From Anaerolineae bacterium (lineage in GTDB: Bacteria; Chloroflexota; Anaerolineae; Aggregatilineales; Phototrophicaceae), in assembly GCA_025055175.1 (NCBI GenBank), contig JANWYT010000003.1, positions 166,175-230,174 of the forward strand: a stretch of 64,000 bases of DNA. The letters are read 5' to 3'. Positions within the stretch are counted from its first letter, which is position 1. Every line of letters begins with the position of its first letter. The translations under genes were made by a program, and so were the position numbers. Below are positions 33,918-41,723 of this stretch, one piece after another. The notes beneath the pieces were generated by a model, which was not told where the DNA came from, made no database searches, and worked only from the letters and a program-made list of their open reading frames with translations.

Positions 33918-34738
33918 GGCAGCGGGTCTTCGTCGGGCAGCGTGAAGCCGTAACGACGCATGATCGAGCGACCTGCTTCGTCTTTGACGAAAGCTATGAA
34001 GCGCCGCGCTTCAGCTTGGCGTTGGCTGCTGCGGACGACGGCCAGGGTCTGATTGAGCGGTTGGTACAGCTCGGTGGGCAGCAGCACATAGCGACCAGCA
34101 TCACCAGCGGCAATGCTGAGCGACAGAGCCACGATGGCCACGTCCACGTTGCCCGTCTCGGCATACTGCAAGGCTTGGGCCACGTTCTCGCCCAAGATGA
34201 GCTTGGGCTGCAAAGCCTCCCATAAGCCTGCTGTTTGCAGCGCTTCGCGCGCCGCAATTCCATAGGGGGCGTGTTCGGGGTTGGCAATGGCGACGCGCTT
34301 GACGCTCTCCTGCTCCAGGTCGTCCAGGCCAGCGAGTCTCAGTGGGCTGTCGGCGCGCGTCCAGAGCGTTATGCGCCCCTGCGCATACGAAGTGATGCTG
34401 TCGGAGACGAGCAGGCCTGCGCGATCGAGGTCTTCGACGAAGGAGCGGTTGGCGGCAGCGAACAGGTCTATGGGTGCGCCGCGCTCAATCTGCTGAGCGA
34501 GCTGACCAGTTGAGCCGAAGTTGAAGACGACCTCAATCCCGCTCTCTTGGGTGAATAGTTCGCCCAGTTCCTCAAAAGCGGGAATCAAGTCGGACGCCGC
34601 CGCAACCGTGAGCGTTGCGCGGCCTGATGAGTCGGCGCTCGGCGCAGAGTCAGCCGTGCCAACGCAGCCGCTCGAAGCACAGCTGACCGCTGTGAGCGCA
34701 ATCCAAAGGAGAAGTTTCGTAAAAAGCCTTTCATTCAT
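33914..34738 (-). CDS. modA: Molybdate-type ABC transporter substrate-binding lipoprotein
   Basis: This 274-residue binding protein has a lipoprotein signal (lipobox SSGC near residue 24). The mature part contains TLTVAAASDLIPAFEEL, FNFGSTGQLAQQIERGAPIDLFAAAN and GIAAREALQTAGLW, all characteristic of ModA-type oxyanion-binding proteins for molybdate or tungstate. It is the first gene of a modA-modB-tauE unit. An upstream in-frame extension would bury the signal peptide and is rejected. It is divergent from the sulfurtransferase gene across about 300 bp. Confidence 0.93.
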   Translation of the reverse strand: MNERLFTKLLLWIALTAVSCASSGCVGTADSAPSADSSGRATLTVAAASDLIPAFEELGELFTQESGIEVVFNFGSTGQLAQQIERGAPIDLFAAANRSFVEDLDRAGLLVSDSITSYAQGRITLWTRADSPLRLAGLDDLEQESVKRVAIANPEHAPYGIAAREALQTAGLWEALQPKLILGENVAQALQYAETGNVDVAIVALSLSIAAGDAGRYVLLPTELYQPLNQTLAVVRSSQRQAEARRFIAFVKDEAGRSIMRRYGFTLPDEDPLP

Positions 34739-34956
34739 GACTGTAACTCTGGGGATTGCCACGAAGAACTTGGGAGGTCTACAGCCATGTCGTGTTTGCG
34801 CCGCTGATCGGCCCACGATTGTTTGATGATGAGCAGACTCATGCGGCTATCCTATCACGGAATGGCAACCTTGCAAGCAACGAGTCGAGTCGGGGGTGCT
34901 GAAGCTGACTGCTGCGTCAGGAGAAGAAGCTGGGAAGCTTTTTCCGAAGTCAGGGC

Positions 34957-34984
34957 TTGACAAACAGTCACCTGGCAATATCAT
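34957..34984 (+). promoter_or_regulatory. Promoter for the sulfurtransferase-thiosulfate transporter unit
   Basis: A consensus TTGACA and TATCAT are separated by 16 bp, predicting transcription from about 34991 and a leader of roughly 47 nt before the ATG at 35038. The remaining 300-bp divergent region toward modA holds no other element I can assign. Confidence 0.75.
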
Positions 34985-35037
34985 AAGGTTATGAAAAATA
35001 TAAGCAAAAACTTGTATCACACGCGAGGGGAAAAGAC

Positions 35038-35979
35038 ATGAGCAAGAGTCGTTGGCTAGGAGTGCTGGCAGCGCTGACGCTGAGCATAGGGGCGCAGGGC
35101 CTCGTCGCAGGGCAGACGAGCGCGGAGCTGCCCGAAGTGCTGGTGAGTGCGGATTGGGTAGAGCAGAATCTGGACAACCCGCAAGTGCGCATCATCGAGG
35201 TGAGCGTGGTTCCGGGGGTCTTTGAGCGCGGCCACATCCCTGGCGCAGTGAACTTCGTCTGGCACACCGACTTCGTCGACACAGTGCGCCGCGACATCGT
35301 GAGCGCCGAACGCTTCCAAGAGCTGGCGCGCGCCGCCGGTATCAACCAGGATACGACCGTCGTCCTGTACGGCGACAACAACAACTGGTTTGCCGCCTGG
35401 GGCGCGTGGATTTTCAACGTCTACGGCTTGACCGACGCGCGTCTGCTCGACGGCGGGCGTGTGAAGTGGGAAGCCGACGGGCGGGCGCTGTCCACGCGCG
35501 CGACGCAGTACCCGCAGGGCAACTTCACAATCAGCCAAACCAACCTAGGCCTGCGCGCTCGCCTGACCGACGTCCTGGATGTGGTCGAAGGCCGTAGCCC
35601 TGGCGTGCTGGTGGACATCCGCTCGCCCAAAGAGTACAGCGGCGAAATTTTCGCCCCTGAAGGCGTCCAGGAACTCTCGGTGCGAGCCGGCCATATCCCT
35701 GGCGCGATCAACGTCCCCTGGGGCAAGAACGTGCGCGAGGACGGCACGTTCAAGAGCGTAGAAGAACTGCGCGCCCTGTACGCTGAGCTGGGCATCGACG
35801 GCGCACAGCCTATCATCACTTACTGCCGAATTGGCGAGCGCGCTGCCCTGACCTGGTTTGTGTTGCACAAGCTGCTAGGTTACGAAGTCTCGCTCTACGA
35901 TGGCTCGTGGACGGAATACGGCAACGTCGTCGGCTTGCCCATCGAAAATCCGTCTGGCACAGTCTGGGGTGGCCGATAG
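35038..35979 (+). CDS. Secreted thiosulfate/mercaptopyruvate sulfurtransferase (tandem rhodanese)
   Basis: This 313-residue protein has a signal peptide (residues 1-24) and two rhodanese domains. The N-terminal domain (about 35-150) has lost the active Cys (its loop reads VLYGDNNNWFAAW). The C-terminal one keeps C263 in ITYCRIGERA, the usual two-domain TST/MST layout. TSTs move sulfane sulfur from thiosulfate or 3-mercaptopyruvate to acceptors. Export places the reaction outside the membrane. The downstream thiosulfate transporter, 2 bp away, suggests the pair captures or imports thiosulfate. Confidence 0.93.
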   Translation: MSKSRWLGVLAALTLSIGAQGLVAGQTSAELPEVLVSADWVEQNLDNPQVRIIEVSVVPGVFERGHIPGAVNFVWHTDFVDTVRRDIVSAERFQELARAAGINQDTTVVLYGDNNNWFAAWGAWIFNVYGLTDARLLDGGRVKWEADGRALSTRATQYPQGNFTISQTNLGLRARLTDVLDVVEGRSPGVLVDIRSPKEYSGEIFAPEGVQELSVRAGHIPGAINVPWGKNVREDGTFKSVEELRALYAELGIDGAQPIITYCRIGERAALTWFVLHKLLGYEVSLYDGSWTEYGNVVGLPIENPSGTVWGGR

Positions 35980-35981
35980 GC

Positions 35982-37229
35982 ATGAGTTCAACGCCGTTGA
36001 ACGTCGGGGACGGCTCTGTGGGAGTAGTCCCCGACCTTGATTTGTGGCGTCTGCCGCGGACTGATTGGGCGCGCCTCGCCTGGGGATCGCTGATCCTGCT
36101 GGGGATCGTCGGCGGAGCGTATGCGCTACACAGCGCGACAGGCTACGGGGCGCAAGCTTCGCTCTCGCTGCTGATCGGCACTGCGCTGGGGGTCGTCTTT
36201 GAGCGCGGGCGCTTTTGTTTCTTCTGTATCTTGCGTGATTGGCTGGAGGACGGCGACAGCACAGGCGTCTACGCCATCTTAGCAGCGCTGGCCCTGGGCG
36301 GGGTGGGCTATGCCCTAGTCTTCGGCGCATTCCTGCCCAACCCCAACACGGGTCGCTTGCCACCCGATGCGCACATTGGCCCGCTGAGCTGGGTGTTGCT
36401 GGCGGCAGGACTGGCCTTCGGCTTGGGCATGGCTCTGTCTGGAGCGTGCATCAGCGGTCATCTCTATCGTTTGGGGCAAGGTTCGAGCCGCGCGCCCTTC
36501 GCCCTGCTGGGGACGCTGGTGGGCTTTGGGCTAGGCTTCCTGAGCTGGCAACGACTCTACATCGACACGCTCATCAGCGCGCCCGTCCCCTGGCTGCCGG
36601 CCAGCCTGGGCTACGGCGGAGCGCTGGCTTTGCACCTGGCTGTCCTGAGCGCGTTGGCTTTGCTGCTGTTGCGCGCCTTGCCCCCCGCTGCCCCACGAGC
36701 GGGCGGACGCCTGACTCTGGCTGTGGTGTATGATCGAGTCTTCCGCCAGCGCTGGAATCCGCTGGTGACGGGGGCGCTGGTGGCCGCGCTCGGCACAGTG
36801 GCCTACTTCCGACTAGAGCCGCTGGGCGTTACCTCGCAGCTGGGCAGCTTCAGCCGCACTTTCATGAGTAACCAGGGCTGGTTAGCCGAGCGATTGAATG
36901 GTTTGGACGGTTTCGCTGGTTGTGCGACGGTCGTCGCGCAGACCATCACGGACAATGGTTGGCTGATCTTGGGGCTGGTGCTGGGGTCTTGGGCTATGTC
37001 GCAGATGAGCAAGCGTTTCGTCTGGTCGGCTTTGACTGTGCGCGGAGCTGTCAGTGCCGTCCTGGGCGGCGTGGCGCTGGGCTGGGCAGCGATGGTGGCG
37101 TTGGGCTGCACTGTCGGGACGCTGCTCTCAGGCATCTCTGCCTTCGCTCTATCCGGATGGGCCTTTGGCCTGGCGGTCGTGGGCGGCGTGGCGCTGGGCG
37201 TTCGTCTAGGCTTGCACCGCTTGGCCTGA
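35982..37229 (+). CDS. tsuA: YeeE/YedE family thiosulfate transporter (TsuA-like)
   Basis: This 415-residue membrane protein has about nine to ten helices in a duplicated arrangement. It carries the conserved Cys sites of TsuA-type thiosulfate transporters: ERGRFCFFCILRDW (C79, C82), SGACISGHLYRLGQG (C156) and ALGCTVGTLLSG near the C-terminus. TsuA passes thiosulfate along these Cys residues through a membrane funnel. It lies 2 bp after the secreted sulfurtransferase gene on the same transcript. The gene symbol rests on family resemblance. The longer in-frame start at 35907 overlaps the previous gene and lacks a ribosome site. Confidence 0.88.
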   Translation: MSSTPLNVGDGSVGVVPDLDLWRLPRTDWARLAWGSLILLGIVGGAYALHSATGYGAQASLSLLIGTALGVVFERGRFCFFCILRDWLEDGDSTGVYAILAALALGGVGYALVFGAFLPNPNTGRLPPDAHIGPLSWVLLAAGLAFGLGMALSGACISGHLYRLGQGSSRAPFALLGTLVGFGLGFLSWQRLYIDTLISAPVPWLPASLGYGGALALHLAVLSALALLLLRALPPAAPRAGGRLTLAVVYDRVFRQRWNPLVTGALVAALGTVAYFRLEPLGVTSQLGSFSRTFMSNQGWLAERLNGLDGFAGCATVVAQTITDNGWLILGLVLGSWAMSQMSKRFVWSALTVRGAVSAVLGGVALGWAAMVALGCTVGTLLSGISAFALSGWAFGLAVVGGVALGVRLGLHRLA

Positions 37230-37259
37230 GCTGCTCATGCAACCTCGGCCTCTCCGCCT

Positions 37260-37292
37260 CTCACCCCAAGCCCCAGTGGAGGCTGGGGTGAG
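37260..37292 (+). terminator. C-rich/G-rich hairpin after the thiosulfate transporter
   Basis: CTCACCCC (37260-37267) pairs with GGGGTGAG (37285-37292), with further partial pairing (AGCC/GGCT) inside. It lies between two convergent genes 30 bp after the stop. No U-run follows, so it may be a Rho-type stem or a dispersed intergenic repeat like the one at 6370. Confidence 0.5.
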
Positions 37293-37310
37293 AGCGAGAA
37301 GGTTGGCGCG

Positions 37311-37523
37311 TCAGTTGTTCTTCTGAGCAGGGCAAGTGGAGATACCCAGCAGGGCATACAGGCCGCAGAAACCTGTGGCAGCCGTGAACAGCAGCATGGC
37401 GCCCGCTACCAACATAATGATCCCCGCCGTGTCGCCGACGAGTAGGCCGCCAACTAGCAGCGCCGCACCACCAACGCCGCGAATGATACGATCCGTAGTT
37501 CCTTCGTTAACTTTAAGCTTCAT
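37311..37523 (-). CDS. DUF2892 / YgaP-transmembrane-like small membrane protein
   Basis: This 70-residue protein has two adjacent hydrophobic helices (about 13-30 and 33-52), framed by the N-terminal NEGTTDRIIRGVGG and the C-terminal GFCGLYALLGISTCP. Both are hallmarks of the DUF2892 family, which forms the membrane tail of YgaP-type rhodaneses and often occurs alone beside sulfur genes. The nearby sulfurtransferase and thiosulfate transporter fit this pattern. The ATG at 37523 has a GAGGGAAG ribosome site. Confidence 0.85.
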   Translation of the reverse strand: MKLKVNEGTTDRIIRGVGGAALLVGGLLVGDTAGIIMLVAGAMLLFTAATGFCGLYALLGISTCPAQKNN

Positions 37524-37641
37524 GGTTTCTTCCCTCACGTTACGACTCTTGGACGAATGCGCGATCTACTTCGCGCACCATTCAGACGTTCAGTCGGGCT
37601 GTCTCCTTACCTTAAATGAGCCTCAAAAATTCACTCAAGAC

Positions 37642-38484
37642 TCAGACGCCGTTGGGGCGGGCTTTGCGCAGGCTGGCGCTGCGCGATTGGCGCGGCGCAC
37701 CGTCCTCCAACAGACCCAGCGTTAGCGACTCCACGTACAAACACAAGTCCCAGTCAATCGCCACGTCCTCAGGGCCGAGTGGCTCATCGCTCAGGCGCAC
37801 GGGCGCGCCACGTAACAGGGCGCAGGGGATCGCTTCGTCGCGTTCTCCCATGACGAGCTGAGCGGCGCTGCACAGAGCATCGGCCATGCCACGCTGCGTG
37901 ACAGCCATTGGGTTGCCGAACAAGTCCAGCTTGCCGCGCTCATCCTGGATAGGCTGGAAGCCATCCATGCCTACCGCGACTCCTGTCGTACCTAGGCGGC
38001 CCGGCATGAGCCAGCTATCGGTGAGCAGCACCCCTAGCGCGACGCCATAGAGAGCCTGCAAGCCCTGACGCAAGCGCCGTGCTGAGGCGTAGCCGTCAGC
38101 AGGCAAAAGCACAGCCATGCCGGCAGGGATGTTTGAACGATCAATGCCAGCGTTAGGCGAGATGACGCCCTGACGGTAAGTGAGCAGGAAACCCAGCGAG
38201 ATTCCGCCAAAGATATGGTCAGCTTCGTCCAACACCAATTGGGCTAGCGCCGCGTCCATGCGATAGCGCTCGGCTAAAGCGCGCGCCGCTGAGCTGACGG
38301 CCACGTCGGCCAAGCGCACTACGCGCCCTTCGCTGATGGCCACATACTTGCTAGAGACGGCCACGATGTCGCCATTCTGCGGTTGTTGCCCTGCCTGCTC
38401 AAAGGCGTTGTGCAGGATGGCTAACAGATCGAAGGGCGTGTGCTGGACAGAGGCAGGGATAGGATGAATGCTGAAGGGGGGCAT
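37642..38484 (-). CDS. cofE: Coenzyme F420-0:L-glutamate ligase-like protein (CofE)
   Basis: This 280-residue protein has the CofE signatures GDIVAVSSKYVAISEGRVV near the N-terminus, ISPNAGIDRSNIPAG in the middle and LTDSWLMPGRLGTTGVAVG. CofE adds glutamates to coenzyme F420 in a GTP-dependent reaction. A PPOX-class enzyme at 51380 that could use F420 supports an F420-utilising organism. Related FbiB/CofE-like enzymes of unknown substrate exist, so the exact acceptor is inferred. An ATG at 38484 with AGAGAGAA ribosome site is preferred over a slightly longer start. Confidence 0.85.
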   Translation of the reverse strand: MPPFSIHPIPASVQHTPFDLLAILHNAFEQAGQQPQNGDIVAVSSKYVAISEGRVVRLADVAVSSAARALAERYRMDAALAQLVLDEADHIFGGISLGFLLTYRQGVISPNAGIDRSNIPAGMAVLLPADGYASARRLRQGLQALYGVALGVLLTDSWLMPGRLGTTGVAVGMDGFQPIQDERGKLDLFGNPMAVTQRGMADALCSAAQLVMGERDEAIPCALLRGAPVRLSDEPLGPEDVAIDWDLCLYVESLTLGLLEDGAPRQSRSASLRKARPNGV

Positions 38485-38641
38485 GACGATTTCTCTCTGA
38501 TGGTCTGCACGCTGCAAAATTGGCCAATAGACGCGCGCAGAAGATCTGATTATAGTCTACTTGTATGGGCTGAACAGGCTCTGAAGCGTTCAAGCTCACA
38601 TGGACATTAATCCATTGAGGCTGCCTCAATGCAAGGGGGGT

Positions 38642-38670
38642 TTGACAGCTACTTAACAAGACATTAAACT
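38642..38670 (+). promoter_or_regulatory. Promoter for the SWIM-domain gene
   Basis: TTGACA-17 bp-TAAACT predicts a start near 38677. The leader of about 160 nt up to the ATG at 38838 is long and contains the 11-bp hairpin at 38755. The rest of the 353-bp interval between the cofE and SWIM genes shows no other feature. Confidence 0.7.
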
Positions 38671-38754
38671 GTAGGGGAGTGATAGACAAGGTGCATACGT
38701 CACATGCGAAACTGCAAGCACTCCGACCTGATGACTGTACTTGGCCACCGCAGC

Positions 38755-38784
38755 GCGCGGCACGCCACCTTTTGCGTGCCGCGC
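38755..38784 (+). other. Stable hairpin in the SWIM-gene leader
   Basis: GCGCGGCACGC and GCGTGCCGCGC form a perfect 11-bp GC-rich stem around an 8-nt loop ending in TTTT. It lies in the transcribed leader, about 50 nt before the ribosome site AAGGGGG. It could be an mRNA-stability or attenuation structure; there is no following U-run for a classical terminator. Confidence 0.6.
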
Positions 38785-38837
38785 ACTGTTTTGAATTGTT
38801 GCGTGCATACCGAATTCAAGTTCAAGGGGGAAACCTG

Positions 38838-39350
38838 ATGGACTCCAGCATGATTAACAAGATTCAGAAGTCCAAAGAATATGCGCAAGAACCAGACCGT
38901 ATCACTTTCCATACGATGGAGATTGAATTTCGGGGAGATAACAGCACCTACACGATCATCCTAGCCCCAGACGGCTGGTCTTGCACTTGCCCTGGTTTTG
39001 AGAAATATGGCATTTGCCCGCATATCATGACGGTGGAGAAGCTGTTCAAGGTCATGCTCAAACGCGATCCTCTGCCTTATGCCAGCGGCCAGAACATCGT
39101 GAGTGACGTCAAGAAGAGCAAACGCTACAGTGAAGAGCAGGATCGCATTCGCTTCATCGCCTTCACCGCCACCTTTCGCGGAGACAATAAAGATCACTTC
39201 ATCAGCTACGATCGCGGCCAGTGGGACAACCCCACTTCGAGCTATTTTGCCCAGCATGGCATAAGCACTCACATCATGACGATGGAGCGTGTGTTGCGCG
39301 GCATGGTAGAGCCAGTCAAGCTCCAACGTCCTGAGACGGAGGCTGAATAA
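38838..39350 (+). CDS. SWIM zinc-finger protein, tandem with degenerate second copy
   Basis: This 170-residue protein contains two copies of the same unit. The first (about 20-75) has the SWIM zinc-finger C49-x-C51...C60-x-H62 (SCTCPGFEKYGICPH). The second (about 100-155) repeats the flanking sequence (DRIRF...TFRGDN, then HGISTHIMTMERVLRG) but has lost all three Cys and kept only H145. SWIM domains bind DNA or proteins. The loss implies that the second copy now has a structural or dimerising role, or is decaying. A promoter, a long structured leader and a strong terminator frame it as a single-gene unit. Confidence 0.8.
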   Translation: MDSSMINKIQKSKEYAQEPDRITFHTMEIEFRGDNSTYTIILAPDGWSCTCPGFEKYGICPHIMTVEKLFKVMLKRDPLPYASGQNIVSDVKKSKRYSEEQDRIRFIAFTATFRGDNKDHFISYDRGQWDNPTSSYFAQHGISTHIMTMERVLRGMVEPVKLQRPETEAE

Positions 39351-39381
39351 GGGCGGGTCATCCTCTGTTTAAGCCCCACAC

Positions 39382-39416
39382 CAAGAGGCGTGCCGAGACA
39401 ATCGGCGCGCCTCTTG
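39382..39416 (+). terminator. Strong terminator between SWIM and sortase genes
   Basis: A 15-bp stem (CAAGAGGCGTGCCGA / TCGGCGCGCCTCTTG, one G-U) has the 5-nt loop GACAA and is followed by CTTTGTTCT. It lies between two convergent genes and can serve the SWIM transcript; the opposite strand lacks a U-run. Confidence 0.8.
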
Positions 39417-39423
39417 CTTTGTT

Positions 39424-40083
39424 CTAAATGATCTCGTCTGCCACGACGATGATTCGGCTGTTGTAGCTGTTGCTAATGAAGTCGTAATCGTCGCAAGTGA
39501 TGAGGGTGAGACGGTTGGTGCTGGTGGGTCTGATCGGGTTGAGGTCGGTAGGGACGGTGCTGTAAATGCGGCTGATACGGAAGCGCCGCACCTGACCATC
39601 GAGGAACAAGGCCAGCTCGTCTCCCTGTTGCAAGCGCTCTAGGCCGAAAAACGCGCCAGGTCGGCCATCGCGCAATTCCACATGGGCCGCCAGGACGATG
39701 TTCCCTGGCTCATTCAGCTCGCTTGTGCCTTGCAGGTGACCGACGTTTTGGCCGATCAGCGAGACATCCCAGCTTCCCTGGCTCAGGCGGCTGGTGAAGA
39801 TGGGAGCGCTGCGCTCTAGGCGCGGGATGAACAGGGCGGCCACACCGCTGAAAGGCGTGATCGTAGGTGTGCTATCAGCCTGCACGATGATGGGCAGAGG
39901 CTCAATGACGACGATCTCTTGGCTGGAGTCGGGCGGCATGACCTCTCGATTGGCTTCGGCGGTTTCGGTGGCCAGGGGTTGCGGCGGCGCACCGATGGTT
40001 TGCCACCAGATGACCGCGCCGACGATCACGGCCAGGGGCAGAAGCCAGCGCCAGGGCTTCGCGGATGATCTGCGTCTGAGCAT
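39424..40083 (-). CDS. Class E/F-like sortase
   Basis: This 219-residue protein has a basic N-terminus, one membrane helix (about 12-29), a Pro/Glu-rich stalk and a sortase beta-barrel. Catalytic residues are readable: H134 (IVLAAHVELRDG), C197 (TLITCDDYD) and R210 (YNSRIIVVAD), in the usual order. Sortases attach or polymerise surface proteins bearing a short C-terminal sorting signal. No substrate with an obvious LPxTG-like tail is seen in this window. The ATG at 40083 has a GAGG ribosome site and is preferred over a GTG at 40095. It lies downstream of the WXG100-like genes on the same strand. Confidence 0.9.
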   Translation of the reverse strand: MLRRRSSAKPWRWLLPLAVIVGAVIWWQTIGAPPQPLATETAEANREVMPPDSSQEIVVIEPLPIIVQADSTPTITPFSGVAALFIPRLERSAPIFTSRLSQGSWDVSLIGQNVGHLQGTSELNEPGNIVLAAHVELRDGRPGAFFGLERLQQGDELALFLDGQVRRFRISRIYSTVPTDLNPIRPTSTNRLTLITCDDYDFISNSYNSRIIVVADEII

Positions 40084-40182
40084 GAAAGGCCTCACGGGGT
40101 GCTACAATTCGGCGTCATCAAACATCAAAAAAGGTGCTAAGCACCTTTTCATGATAACGCCAAAACCGTCTGCGCGCAGCAA

Positions 40183-40485
40183 TCAGCCGAAGCGGCCTGC
40201 GCCTTCGAAGTCACCGTTGCGGTAGTTGGTGATGGCGGTGTTCAGGTCGCGGTTGATCTCGTCACAGTAAGCCGCCAGGCTGTCCACCTGGGGCTTGATG
40301 GCCGAGATGAAGCGCTCCAGGGCTGCGCCACCCACTAGGCCGACGAAAGCCGTCGTCTTCAGCAAGTTCATCGCGGCTTCTAGGGCCTTGCTCACGGCGC
40401 GCAGCACGTCCGCTGCTTGATTGAAGCCCTGGGCAATCTTCTGCACCTCATCTGGCTCCATGTAAACGTCCATGTTCCCAGCCAT
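40183..40485 (-). CDS. WXG100-like small protein (1 of 4)
   Basis: This 100-residue helical-hairpin protein belongs to the ESAT-6/WXG100 size class. It has amphipathic helices on both sides of a turn reading FVGLVGGAALERF, where the usual Trp-x-Gly is replaced by Leu-Val-Gly-Gly. The ATG at 40485 follows GAGGGGAAG. It is the last of four similar genes in a row on this strand, followed by the sortase. WXG100 proteins are substrates or chaperones of type VII secretion. Confidence 0.75.
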   Translation of the reverse strand: MAGNMDVYMEPDEVQKIAQGFNQAADVLRAVSKALEAAMNLLKTTAFVGLVGGAALERFISAIKPQVDSLAAYCDEINRDLNTAITNYRNGDFEGAGRFG

Positions 40486-40517
40486 GTGTTGTCTTCCCCT
40501 CTGCAAGTAATTGCGGT

Positions 40518-40856
40518 CTAGATTGCGTCGAAGGTGCTGCGCAGGTTTTCAACGACGCTGCGAGCGCTGCGGTCAGCCTGATCGACGATTTCAACGGCGC
40601 GAGTGATGTTGGTGTTCATGCTCGTGACGCCAGTCAAGATGTTTTCGACGATCTGCATACCTTCTTTCTCGACCGAAGCGACGAAGGCATCAGCGCCGCG
40701 TCCCGTCCACACGCCGCTCAGCGCTGTCTGGACATAGCGGCGGAACTGGGCCTGCACCTGGCTCTGGACGATGTTCAGCTGTTGGTTGAGTTGCTGCTGC
40801 ACTTGGGCTACGACAGCGCGGGCAACCTGCATCAGGATACGCATCAATTTACTCAT
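40518..40856 (-). CDS. WXG100-like small protein (2 of 4)
   Basis: This 112-residue protein is almost entirely helical. The first helix is Gln/Val-rich (VQQQLNQQLNIVQSQVQAQF), the turn is SGVWTGRGADAFV with a true Trp-x-Gly, and the second helix is long. It looks like an antiparallel hairpin of the WXG100 superfamily. The ribosome site GAGGGGAAG is nearly the same as that of the neighbouring family gene, as expected for a tandem duplication. Confidence 0.8.
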   Translation of the reverse strand: MSKLMRILMQVARAVVAQVQQQLNQQLNIVQSQVQAQFRRYVQTALSGVWTGRGADAFVASVEKEGMQIVENILTGVTSMNTNITRAVEIVDQADRSARSVVENLRSTFDAI

Positions 40857-40904
40857 GACTTCCCCTCACAAGAGTTTCTCCAAAACGAACAGCGAAAAGG
40901 CGCT

Positions 40905-41201
40905 TCAAGGGCGTCCTACATACCTAGAGGCGTCTTCATCCACCCTGCGCATGATGTCGATGTTGTCCTGGACGTCTTTGGCCAGTTCTTCGAACTTCTC
41001 CAGCAACTCTGTGATCTTGCGGTAGAGCGAGGTACGAATAGCATCGACGAAGGCTTCGCCAGCAGCGCCGCGCAGACCACCATCTTCCAGGAGCATGGCG
41101 ATCTTCATAGCTTCGTCGCGCACCTTGTCCAGTTCTTCAGCGCTTCTAGCGAATTCAGCCTTCATGCGCTCCATCGCTTCATAATCCATTCCAATAGCCA
41201 T
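40905..41201 (-). CDS. WXG100-like small protein (3 of 4)
   Basis: This 98-residue charged helical protein has its turn as DGGLRGAAGEAFVDAI, with Leu in place of the Trp of WXG. The flanking helices are rich in Glu, Lys and Met (MERMKAEFARSAEELDKVRDE). The AGGAGAT ribosome site is strong. It lies between two WXG100-like genes on the same strand and most likely forms heterodimers with one of them (inference). Confidence 0.78.
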   Translation of the reverse strand: MAIGMDYEAMERMKAEFARSAEELDKVRDEAMKIAMLLEDGGLRGAAGEAFVDAIRTSLYRKITELLEKFEELAKDVQDNIDIMRRVDEDASRYVGRP

Positions 41202-41240
41202 GTTCGATCTCCTGAGTTTAGTCGAGTCTGAGGGTGCGGC

Positions 41241-41543
41241 TTAGTTGCTTCTGAAGCAGCCAGCAGCTTGGTCTTCGGCTTCCGACATGGTGCTGCTGAT
41301 ACGGCTGGTGGTCTCAGCGGCAGTTTGGAGAGCGGCAGCCAGGCGCTTGAGTTTGGGCAAGACGACGTCGTTCATCTCGCCGCTGAAGCGACTAGCGGCC
41401 TCACCAACCCAGCCGCCACCAACTAGCTCGTCAACGCGACTGCGTAAGCGACTCTCCATCGCCTCGACGATGGATTGTACGCTGTCCCAGCGCTGCTTGG
41501 CTTCTTCTAGCTGTTCGTAGTTGACCTCTATTCTATCGGACAC
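41241..41543 (-). CDS. WXG100-like small protein (4 of 4, first in the transcript)
   Basis: This 100-residue helical protein has the clear WXG100 turn VGGGWVGEAASRFSGEM. Translation begins at GTG with an AGGAG ribosome site. It is the first of the four-gene run, and the promoter should lie in the 41544-41870 interval; a TATACT -10-like hexamer is present on this strand at 41602-41597, without a convincing -35. WXG100 proteins are exported in pairs by an FtsK/EssC-type ATPase, which is not in this window. Confidence 0.85.
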   Translation of the reverse strand: MSDRIEVNYEQLEEAKQRWDSVQSIVEAMESRLRSRVDELVGGGWVGEAASRFSGEMNDVVLPKLKRLAAALQTAAETTSRISSTMSEAEDQAAGCFRSN

Positions 41544-41694
41544 GTCTCTCTCCTAATCCAAAGAAGGATTTGCAAGTACTTTCAACTAGTACAAACAGTA
41601 TAGCCTATTTTTTTTCAGTCGAGCATTAAGATTTATCTTAAGCCTGGCCTGAGTTTCACATTCTGATGATTGCGCAGATGGCCGAGAAGACGAT

Positions 41695-41723
41695 TTGACG
41701 CTCTCAGGGTTTCGTGTTATATT
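41695..41723 (+). promoter_or_regulatory. rho promoter
   Basis: TTGACG-17 bp-TATATT is a near-consensus promoter with a start near 41730, leaving a leader of about 140 nt before rho. Long leaders of rho genes are commonly used for autogenous control in other bacteria; whether that holds here is not shown. The rest of the 327-bp interval between rho and the WXG100 genes has no gene. Confidence 0.75.

Noticed and set aside
34739..35037. Molybdenum-cofactor riboswitch between modA and the sulfurtransferase gene.
   Set aside because: I looked for long conserved stems near the modA start and found none beyond random pairing; a plain promoter for the opposite gene is present instead.
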